Of a stretch of DNA of 64,000 nt, positions 22,408 to 31,521 are shown piece after piece. The notes beneath the pieces were generated by a model that was given only the letters and a program-made list of their open reading frames with translations, was not told the DNA's origin and ran no database searches. The stretch is from Porphyra umbilicalis (Eukaryota > Rhodophyta > Bangiophyceae > Bangiales > Bangiaceae): assembly GCA_002049455.2 (NCBI GenBank), contig KV918976.1, positions 1-64,000 on the forward strand, read 5' to 3'. Both the position numbers and the translations under genes were made by a program. How positions within the stretch are numbered: the first letter of the stretch is position 1; every line of letters starts with the position of its first letter.

Positions 22408-22919
22408 CGTCGGCAGTCCTGCCCTAGGTGAATTTTTGGTTCCTTCTTGGCGACATATTGGCGACACACAGCGGTCGAGTGTCGCCATCGTGTCGCGCAG
22501 GGAGGCTAACTGTGTCAGAGACGGAAGCACTATGGGAGCACGCCGGCACCGGATAAGCATCCGGCCGTGCCGGATACAGGACAGACTTACGCAGGGCCCG
22601 AATGCACTTAGAAGCGAATTTATTGAGCATCGAACAAGTCGTGTATTGATGAAGACTTATGAAGACTTATCGCACACTTGAAACAACTACGTATCTATGC
22701 ACGCGGTCTCGTCAAGTGCATTGCAACGGGAACGCACTAAGAGCGCGGGCCAGTCAGGTCGCAGACGTCAGCCAGACACACTCATCATGTCTGTCCGAAT
22801 GGCCCACAGCGCTCATGGATCAATCGAGAGTCGGTTCGAATGATTACAGGGCCTCCCAGACGCGGTGAGAGAGACCCGAGGATGCAATCAAAGATGCAGG
22901 TCATGGTGTGGCCACCGAG
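22408..22919 (+). repeat. Dispersed repeat R, copy 1, left part
   Basis: Matches the reverse complement of about 48345-48859. It starts CGTCGGCAGTCCTGCC at the junction with the truncated copia B fragment and ends at CCGAG, the target duplication of copia A. It continues at 28773 on the other side of copia A. No transposase or TIR recognised. Confidence 0.85.
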
Positions 22920-23318
22920 TGTTGAGGCCGCCCCCCAAGCCCGCGCAGGTAAGTCGGAGTTACCGCGGACTGCCTGGATAATTCCGGGAGTACTTATGCG
23001 GTCACCGGCTTGTTTGCCTGTGCCATTGTCATGCATTGCTGTGTGTGTGTGATGTCATCACTTGTACTTGTATATTGAGGGCAGCTCCTTTTGGAGCTGA
23101 GCTTGGGGAGATTCTCGTGGGGTCATCAAGGGGCGTCGCGATGTGTGGGGTGGTGAGAGCATGTACCCTCCAAGGGAGGGAGCACTGCGCTGGCGGGGGA
23201 GTGCGCCGGCAGAACGTGGCGAGAGAGGCACACGGAGGGTTTATGAGCCTGCTGGCCTCGCGCCTCAGACCGTTCTCGAGTAAAGCAACGCATCCACCCA
23301 ACTACCGCTCATTTCACA
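22920..23318 (+). repeat. Copia A 5' LTR
   Basis: 399 bp, TGTTGAGG to TTTCACA, directly followed by the primer site. It contains a TGTGTGTGTG run and a GTATATTG motif near 23070 that could act as a promoter element. The pair at 28374 differs at about twenty positions. Confidence 0.95.
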
Positions 23319-23332
23319 GGTTATGGGCCCAG
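23319..23332 (+). other. Copia A primer-binding site (half initiator tRNA-Met)
   Basis: GGTTATGGGCCCAG immediately follows the 5' LTR. It is complementary to the anticodon arm of initiator tRNA-Met, not to its 3' end. Drosophila copia is known to prime from such an internal tRNA-Met fragment. The same 14 bases occur next to the 5' LTRs of copia B and C. Confidence 0.85.
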
Positions 23333-23475
23333 TTGTCGCTGGTGGTAACCGTCGTCTTCCCTGCGGTCGCTGGTGAGACGACGTCCCTGGGATCGCGGTG
23401 TGTTTCGGCGTCGGGCGGGCGTGTTCTGCTCCCTACGTCGTTAGTGCGGCGCTGTGCGGCGCCGAGGTTATCAAC

Positions 23476-26400
23476 ATGGCAGACCATGGCCGCTATGGCG
23501 GCCCGCGGTTTGCGCAGCTGGATGACGACTACAAGGTGTGGGCAGCGTACCAGCGTGCGCAGCTCAAGAAGGAGAAGCTCTGGGCGGCGGTCGTGACGGA
23601 CCGACCGGCATCTTCGTCCGACGACAAGAAGTCCGACCCGGTGGTCGACGCGTGGGACGCCATGAACGAGGCGGCGCTGGCGACCATCCAAATGTCGGTC
23701 AAGCCCGTGCATCTCAGCACGGTCACGTCGGTGGACATGGCCAAAGAGGCGTGGGACGCGCTCAAGGTCATGTATGAGGCGCGAGACAACGCGCAGTTGC
23801 TGCGGCTCATGGACAAGCTGAGCTGCCTGAAGAAGGGCGGCGACGAGAACATCATCAAGTTTGCGTCGCGCGCCAAGATGCTCCGGGACCAGCTCGCCAT
23901 GCTCGGAAACCCGGTGGACGACAACACGCTTGCGCTGCGTGTCCTGGCAGGGCTCCCGGCAGAGTACGGGATGCTCAGGACGGTGTTGGAGAACAAGGAC
24001 ACTAAGCTCGTCATGTCCGACTTGACGGCTAAGCTGCTTCAAGTCGAGCAGCGGAGCATTTCTGTCGGCGCTTCCAAGCCTTCTGGCAGTGTCAAGTCAC
24101 AAGCCTTTTCGGCAGCGGCGCCTAAGAGGCCGTTTGCCAAGAAGTCGGTGGTGTGCTTCTACTGCAACAAGAAGGGACATATGCAGCGCGACTGCCACAA
24201 GAAGAAGGCGGACGAGGCCAAGGGCAACGGCAAGCCCGGCGGTGGTGGCCGTGAAGGCGGCCACGGCGGCGGGCCCCACGCGGGTGCCGCTCTGGAATAC
24301 ACTGCTTCTACTGGAAATTCCGGGAGCAGCAAGGCTCGCGGCAGCTCCCTATGTTCATCAACTTGGGTGCTCGAATCGGGCGCAACCAACCACATGGCTG
24401 CCGGGGATAAGGGTTTCACCGTCCGGACGGCGGGAAGCGGGGCCGAGGTCACCTTGGCCAACGGCGAAAAGGTACCCATCAAGGGGCACGGCCACGTCTC
24501 CATGGACGTTGGAAAGGGCAAAACCAATACGCGCATGGTGCTCGGGGAGGCCATGCTCGTGCCGGACCTGACCAGCAATCTGCTCTCGGTTCGAGCGGTT
24601 GACCGCAATCGTGGTGCGGTAGTGTTCGTCGGAAACGCCTGTTACATCCTCAGCGACGGGGATGCTGTCCATTCGAGCGGAGTGCTCGAAAAGGCGTCCG
24701 TTGTCAGCAAGGTCAACGACCTGGAGCAGTACGTGCTCAAGGTCACGCCGGTCAAGGCGTCGGCGTGCGCGGCATCGACGCGCATCGCTGGGGAGGCGGA
24801 GCTGTGGCATCGTCGGTTCAACCACTTGGGGTTGGAGAACCTCAAGCGGGCGGCCACAATGGTCGACGGCATGCCGTCGTCAGTGGCAGTCGCCAAGCGC
24901 GTCATTGTTACGGTGTGTGTGCCGTGTGTGGACGGCAAGATGGTTCAGTCGCCCAGCCCCCGCTCGTCGACAGCAACAACCAAGTGCGAACTGGTGCACA
25001 CCGACATTGGTGGCCCACTTACCGAGTCGCTGGGTGGCTCGCTTTAGTTTATGACGGCGCTGGAGGACTCAGCAGGGTTCATTACGGCTACGCCGATCAA
25101 GACAAAGGGGATGGCGCCAGAGGTGCTCAAGACGCGCATCAAGCAGCTTGAGACGCTGACGGGCGTGAAAGTGAAGCGTGTTCGTCACGATGGTGCAAAG
25201 GAGTACGTCACGAACGATCTGAAGGCGTGGTACGAGGATACGGGCATCACGTCTGAGATGACGGCGCCGTACAAGTCGCGGCAGAACGGCAAGGCGGAAC
25301 GGGTGAACCGCATGCTGATGGAGCGCGTGCGTGCTGCGCTACTTGACGCCGGTGCGGAGGAAGAGCTGTGGGCCGAGGCGTTGGCCTCCGTCCTCCACGT
25401 GCTCAACCGATCTCCCAAGGCGGGGCTCGATGTGACGCCGCTCGAGGAGCTGACGGGTCGACGCCCCAACGTCGCGGGATTCCGCGTTTGGGGGAGTCGG
25501 GCGTGGGCGCTCAAGCCGAAGAACCAGCAGCGCAAGCTGGAGCCGAGGACCGACGTCGGCCGCTTTGTCGGCTACACTGTCGGTGGCAAGGCCTACCGCA
25601 TCCTCGAGGACGAGACAAACCAAGTCTTCGAGCGTCGGGACGTGCTGATGGAGGAGAACCCGGCGAAGGTCGAGACGTCAGCAGTCGGGTCAAGCGCTGG
25701 TCCCCGGCTGACTGCGGAATATGACGGCGACAAGGACGGCGCCACGAAAGGGGCAATGGACATGCTCGGCGCAGAAGGCGGGCGAGAGGACGAGTACTCC
25801 CCCGACGACACCTCTGACAGCGACAACGAAGTCGGTCCTCCTTCCTTTGCTGGCGATAGCCAGGAGGAGGACGAGGACGGTGTCGGTGGCTCGACACCCG
25901 CCGCTACTCAAGCACCTGCGGCCAGTGACAGCGTCGCACCGGGGCCTCGTCGCTCGAATCGCAAGCCAGCTCCCAAGGTCAAATGGTGGGAGAAGGAACC
26001 CAAGGCGTACTTGGCAAGCGGTAACGCTTCCGCGGCTGAGGCGGGCTGGGACTTGCACAAGCCGCCTGCAAACGAGAAGGAGGCGCGCGCTCGTCCTGAC
26101 TGGCCGCTGTGGAAGCAGGCCATTAAGGAGGAGGTGGCGGCACACAAGCACCTTGGCACCTGGTCCAAGACCAAGGGGAACAACAAGAATCACAAGGCCA
26201 TCAAGACACGATTCGTGTTCGACACCAAGCACGACGCGGAGGGCAAGCTCACGCGCTACAAGGCTCGACTCGTGGCCCAAGGGTTCAACCAGGTGCCCGG
26301 ACGAGACTTTGACGAGACGTGGGCTCCGGTACCCAACGCGGCCACGACACGTGCTCTCTTTGCTGTGGCAGCAGCCATGGGCTGGGAGATTCACCATGTA

Positions 26401-27909
26401 GACGTCAAGACAGCCTTCCTTAACGCCAAGATGGACAAGGAGATGTACATCAAACTCCCCGACGGTGTCGAACCGGAGGGGCTGGAGGAGATGTGTCGGC
26501 TTAACCTGGCGCTCTACGGGACAAAGCAGGCGGGGCGGCTGTGGGGCATCAAGCTCGACAAAGAGCTCAAAGAGATGGGGGCGGTCCGGTCCAAGGTGGA
26601 CCCGTGCCTATATGAGTGGCACCACCCCGTGCACGGGTGCATCTTCATCCTCGTGTACGTCGACGACCTTATCGTGGCAGGCGAGAAGCTGGCTGGGGTT
26701 GAGGCTGTCAAGCGCTCCGTGTCTGCCAAGTTTGAGGTGCGCGACATGGGGGAGGTCAAGGACTTTATCGGCATGAAGGTCATGCGCAACCGGGCGGCCA
26801 AGGCTCTGACGTTGAGCAACCCGGGGCACACCGCGACGCTGCTGGAGGCGTTCGGGATGGACAAGGCGACGCCAAACAAGACGCCGATGGCGTCGGGGGT
26901 CAAGCTGACCAAGACAGGGGAGGGTCTGCTGCCAGAGGGCAACCGTTACGCCGAGTTGGTAGGCTCCCTCCTCTACCTGTCTACCACGACGAGGCCAGAC
27001 ATCGTCTTTGCCGTGGGGGTGCTGTCGCGCTTCATGTCCTGCCCTGAGGAGGACCACATGCGCGCGGCCAAAGGAGTTCTGCGCTACCTGTGCGGGACGA
27101 CTCGCCTGGGTGTGGTCTGCAGCGGCAGCGAGCCGCTGCAAGGATTTGTCGACGCCGACTGGGCCGGCGACATCGACGGTCGTCGGTAGACAACCGGTTT
27201 CGTCTTCACCTGCTATGGCGGGGCGATTGCGTGGGCAAGTAAGCGCCAGTTGACCGTGGCCACATCGACGGCCGAGGCCGAGTACGTGGCCGCCGCAATG
27301 GCAACCAAGGAGGCGCTGTGGCTACGCAAGCTGCTGTCGGCTCTGGGCGTCGACGGTGGAGCCGTGGCGATGGGGGAGGACAACCAGTCCTGCCTGGCGC
27401 TGGTCAACAACCCCGAGGCGACGGGGCGGACCAAGCATGTGGACGTCGCCTACCACATGGTTCGCGACTACCAGGCGCGCGGGGATGTGGCCTTCTACTT
27501 CCTCCCGAGCGCCGACATGCTGGCGGATGGGCTCACCAAGCCGCTGCCGTCGCCGGCGTTCACGGCTTTCCGGGCTGCCGTCGGGGTTGGCAAAGACCTG
27601 GGCGCGGCTGAGCGGGGCGCCGGGCCTGGCGACCCCCTGTTGGGAGATTGCCGAGGCGCCATGGCGCCACTGGAGGCGTCCAGTGGCGCGGCCCCGGATT
27701 CGCGGCAGCGACCTCCGTCGTCCTTGCCGCGGGCCGGTACCAGTCGTGGACGGTTGCGCTACCCTCCACTTGTTTGGGGCCGGCGATGGGGCGCTGTTGC
27801 CTTGGGGGGAAGGCCGGTTGGGACCGTCCTTGGGCGCTGTGGCGCCACTGGGGGCGTCCAGTGGCGCAGCCGCGGTTTCCCGGCGATCGCCCGACTCGAT
27901 TTGGCCTAA
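23476..27909 (+). pseudogene. Copia A gag-pol polyprotein, two in-frame TAG codons
   Basis: One frame from ATG 23476 to TAA 27907-27909, broken by TAG at 25045-25047 (consensus Tyr, judged from copia C) and 27187-27189 (consensus Ser). Domains in order: UBN2-type gag (DDDYKVWAAYQRAQLKKEKL), CCHC knuckle CFYCNKKGHMQRDC, protease region, GAG-pre-integrase (ELWHRRFNHLGLENL), integrase with HTDIGG and QNGKAERVNRM, RT with YVDDLIVAG, RNase H with DADWAGD and STAEAEYVAAAMATKEALWL. The protease site reads LESGATNHM, where copia proteases have Asp, so the catalytic residue is lost. Termination of pol proper is probably near 27600, since copia C ends there; the last 100 codons are GC-rich trailer. All core integrase and RT residues remain. 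Confidence 0.93.
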
Positions 27910-28290
27910 GTCGATTTTGGGCCGTTCGGCCGTGAGCAGTAGGCCTACTGCTCCCGACGGGCCCGAATCGATTTTGGTGCAAGTCGAATTTGGTCGATTT
28001 TGGCCGGAAGTAGTCGGCCCCGATTTTGGCCGGGAGCAGTAGGCCTACTGCTCCCAGCGAGCAGACTTTGACGGCCCGCCAATGCGCCGGATCGTCTCCG
28101 TTCGAGACGCACCCGGGTGCGCTGTACTCACCTCGACGTCTGCTTCACGTCAATGGTGATTTCGGCGATTTTGGCCGAAGTCGATTTTACTTGGCCAAAA
28201 TCGGGTCGACTCGGTGGGAGCCGTAGGCCTACAGCTCCCACCGAGTCGACCTGATTTCGGCCAAGTCGATGAGATCGACTTGGCCGTTTT
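27664..28290. repeat. Palindrome cluster between pol and 3' LTR of copia A
   Basis: Six inverted repeats lie in about 630 bp. Two share arms GCGCCACTGG/CCAGTGGCGC with 6-nt loops (27664-27689, 27842-27867). Two are perfect palindromes centred on AGGCCT: 20 bp at 27934-27953 and 24 bp at 28032-28055, half-site GGGAGCAGTAGG. One is a 44-bp near-perfect palindrome at about 28207-28250. One has arms GGCCAAGTCGAT around GAG (28259-28285). Stems are GC-rich and would be stable in RNA or single-stranded cDNA. Confidence 0.9.
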
Positions 28291-28373
28291 CTCGATCGCG
28301 GATGTTGGCGAAAGATCTCGCACCCTGACCGTGGCGGAGCTTGCATGGCGCGGACTGTGGGGCGCTGGGGGAG

Positions 28374-28772
28374 TGTTCAGGCCGCCCCCCAAGCCCGCGC
28401 AGGTAAGTCGGAGTTACCACGAACTGCCTGGATAGTTCCAGGAGTACTTATGCGGTCATCGGCTTGCTTGGCTGTGCCATTGCCATGCATTGCTGTATGT
28501 GTGTGATGTAATTACTTGTACTTGTATATTGAGGGCAGCTCCTTTTGGAGCTGGGCTCGGGGAGATTCTCGTGGGGTCATCGAGGGGCGTTGCGATTTGT
28601 GGGGTGGTGAGAGCATGTACCCTCCAAGGGAGGGAGCACTGCGCTGGCGGGGGAGTGCGCCGGCAGAACGTGGCGAGAGAGGCACACGGAGGGTTTAAGA
28701 GCCTGCTGGCCTCGCGCCTCAGACCATTCTCGAGTAAAGCAGCGCATCCACCCAACTACCGCTCACTTCACA
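28374..28772 (+). repeat. Copia A 3' LTR
   Basis: 399 bp, TGTTCAGG to CTTCACA. It is preceded by a polypurine tract GGGGCGCTGGGGGAG ending at 28373. It has the same length as the 5' LTR and is flanked by the CCGAG target duplication. Confidence 0.95.
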
Positions 28773-29253
28773 CCGAGCACGCGACGCGGGCATCGAAGCC
28801 GGGCACGTCGCAACAGAACAGTGAGCCGCGGGTAACGGGCCGACAGAACAATGAGCCGCGGCTAACGGGCCGAGGGTTGTCTCGTTACCCGTGGCGCGCG
28901 CACGACGCGGCGGGGGCACGGCGGTCATGGACCCGAGGATCTCGCGCGCGACCTGCAGTGTGCACTCTTTACCGCCGCGAATGATCCGCGCTGGCATGAG
29001 GTCCCGCGACCGCGCCGGCTCCGCTGCCGCGCCCACCCCCATTCCCACCCCCACCGCCACCCCCACCGCCAGCACAACCACCGCCACGACATTTGTCCCC
29101 GCGACGCTGGCCAATGCCGCCGGTGACGCCGCCGCTGCCGCCTCCTGGGCCGCGAAGAGAGCATCCGCCGGAGCCCGGAAGAGAGAATCGTCGCAGTTGC
29201 CCCCGCCACAGCGCGCGCCGTCGACGGCGTGACAAAAGCGGCCCCAATAGGCG
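28773..29253 (+). repeat. Dispersed repeat R, copy 1, right part
   Basis: Continues the match to the reverse complement of 47873-48350. On the minus strand a frame through about 28870-29235 is conserved in both copies (SLFRxPADALFAAQ, ARSRDLMPARIIRGG, RRARATGNETTLG) and includes a Val/Gly-rich hydrophobic run that could be a membrane segment. This may be a captured gene piece. Beyond 29253 the sequence merges into a GCC-rich tract. Confidence 0.85.
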
Positions 29254-30680
29254 CCGCCGGAGCGCGTCACCGGCAACGGGCGCCGTCGATACTGCCAGTA
29301 GTTTTTCCGGCAGAGCCGCCACCGTAGCCGTCGCTGCCGGAGAGTGGCATTGCGCACCGCCACGAGTGAAACTGGCATGCGCGGGAGCATGCCGGCGGCG
29401 GCATCCCCCTGAGCGTCGCAGCGGCTGCCATTGCTGTCGGCCCTTCGTCAGCAACCGCCGTCGCTGCCATCACCGCCGCTTCTGGCAGCACCCACCGCGT
29501 GCCCCACGGCCGACGCATCAGCGCAGCAGCGGGCACCGGCTCTGCTTCCAGGTCTCCTTCCGGCAGTGCCACCACGGCGGCAGCCGGAGCGTGGCAGCGT
29601 CCACCGCCGCCGTCACGGAGGGTGGCACCGGCCACCACCGCCACCACCACCGCCGCCACCGCCGCCTCCACCACAACCGGTGGCGGCAGTGCCGCGTTCT
29701 CCACGGCAACAGCCGCACAGCGCGGCGGCGGCCACCGCCGCCACCGGCGCCGCCGCCACGGAGCGTGGCAGCGGCAACCACCGCCGCCACAGCCGCCGCC
29801 ACCGCCGCAGCCACAACCACCAGCGCCGAAAACGAAACGTCCTCCACGGCCACAGCCGCACAGCGCGACGGCGGCCACCGCCGCCGCCACCGCCGCCGCC
29901 ACCGCCGCCGCCACGGAGCGTGGCAGCGGCCACCACTGCCGCCACCGCCGCCGCCACCGCCGCCGCCGTCACCACCGGTGCCGGCAACGTAGCGTCCTCC
30001 ACGGCCACAGCCGCACAGCGCGGCGGCGGCCACCGCCGCCGCCACCGCCGCTGCCACCGCCGCCGCCACAGAGCGTGGCATCGGCCACCACCGCCGCCAC
30101 CGCCGCCGCCACCGCCGCCGCCGGCACCGCCGCCGCTACCACCGCCACCGCCGCCGCTGCCACCGCTGCCACCGCCGTCGCACCGGAGCGTGGCACTGGC
30201 CACCACCGGCGCCACTGCCGCTGCCACCGCCGCCGCCACTACCACCGGTGCCGGCAACGTAGCGTCCTCCACGGCCACAGCCGCACAGCGCGGCGGCGGC
30301 CACCGCCGCCGTCACCGCCGCCGCCACCGCCGCCGCCACAGAGCGTGGCATCGGGCTGCACCGCCGCCACCGCCACCGCCACCGCCGCCGCCGGCACCGC
30401 CGCCGCTACCACCGCCACCGCCGCCGCTACGACCGCCGCCACCGCCGTCGCCACGGAGCGTGGCACTGGCCACCACCGCCGCCCCTGCCGCTGCCACCGC
30501 CGCCGCCACCACCGCCGCAACCGCCACCGCCACGGATCGTGGCACTGGCCACCACCGCCGCCACCACCGTCGCTGCCCGAACCGCCGCGGCCCCCACGGC
30601 CACAGCCGCAGAGTGTGGCAGCGGCGCCCGCCGCCGCCACCGCCGCCGCCACCGCCGCCGCGGTCGGGCCTGCGTGCGTG
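29254..30680. repeat. GCC-triplet minisatellite
   Basis: About 1.4 kb of CCGCCACCGCCGCC-type sequence. A longer unit recurs with spacing of roughly 140-270 bp: it contains CCTCCACGGCCACAGCCGCA and GGAGCGTGGCA, for example near 29700, 29845, 30000 and 30260. Frames stay open on both strands because of composition (His/Arg/Pro or Ala/Val peptides); I do not call a gene. Unit length differences suggest slippage and unequal exchange. Confidence 0.85.
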
Positions 30681-31521
30681 TTGTCTTGTCCTTGTCCCGG
30701 TAGTGCGCGCGGGTGAGCGCGGGCACGGCAGCGCTAGTAGGATGAGTACGGGTGCAGGGGTAAAGGTGTGTATTGTACTTCTCTCGTCTGCCGCTTGGGG
30801 CTAGTCCCCGCGCGTGTCCCTTCTTATACCCCCACAGGGCGGCGCCCGCCCTCACTCGGCGCCCCACTCGCTTCGCCTCCTGAGTCGGTCGGTCCGGTCG
30901 ACCGACCGCCGCCAGGCAGGCTATTCCTATGGCGCCTATGGCGCCCGCCACTATCCACCGCACATACACGCACTGCCGCCTCCGAGGCGGGAACGTCCGG
31001 GACCGCTCATTCCGCCTTACCCCGCCGCCGCCGCAGCCTTGCTGCCCCGGGCGTTGGGGCGGGGAGAGGCGCCGGGGGTGAGCTCCAGCCGGTGCTCTCC
31101 CCCACCGGGCGTGCAACCCACGGGTGGGTCGCCGGGAAGCGGGGGAAGTACTGCACCGGCAGTACACTCTGCAACTCCCCCGCCTCCCCCAAGTTCCGGG
31201 GCGCGAGGGGGGGGGAGCAGTTGACAGTTGCTCCCCCTGTTCGCGCGTTAACAGTGCGGCCCGACGCAGGACAATGACTGCGGCAGCTGCCGAGAAGACG
31301 ACGACACGACTAAGGCGGCTATCGTGGCCGCCTTTCCTGCAAAGAGGAAAAATGGGCACGCGACGCTCACACCACGCGCACGAGCAAGAGCACAGTCCAG
31401 CTCGTGATACGCTGGTTAGTCAGCGCACAGATGCACCCCAAGCACAACCACAAATGACCAGTAGGGAAAAATCGACACTCTCTTACTGGCGACCATCCCG
31501 CAGGATCAATAGTCACACACC
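30681..31521. other. Intergenic, nothing recognised
   Basis: No domain-bearing frame on either strand. A short local duplication (TATGGCGCC twice near 30930) is visible. The sequence lies downstream of the minus-strand gene ending at 31522. Confidence 0.4.

Larger units (their letters stand above)
22920..28772 (+). mobile_element. Complete Ty1/copia element A
   Basis: Full-length LTR retrotransposon of 5853 bp with two 399-bp LTRs (22920-23318, 28374-28772) that begin TG and end CA, and 5-bp target duplications CCGAG at 22915-22919 and 28773-28777. LTRs differ by roughly 5 percent, so insertion is not recent. It splits repeat R, and the R copy at 47873-48859 keeps the same site empty. The polyprotein frame is interrupted by two TAG codons, so the copy is probably non-autonomous. 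Confidence 0.97.

Noticed and set aside
29431-30804. His/Arg/Pro-rich 457-codon frame
   Set aside because: Product of CCGCCACCGCC repeats; equally long frames exist on the other strand.
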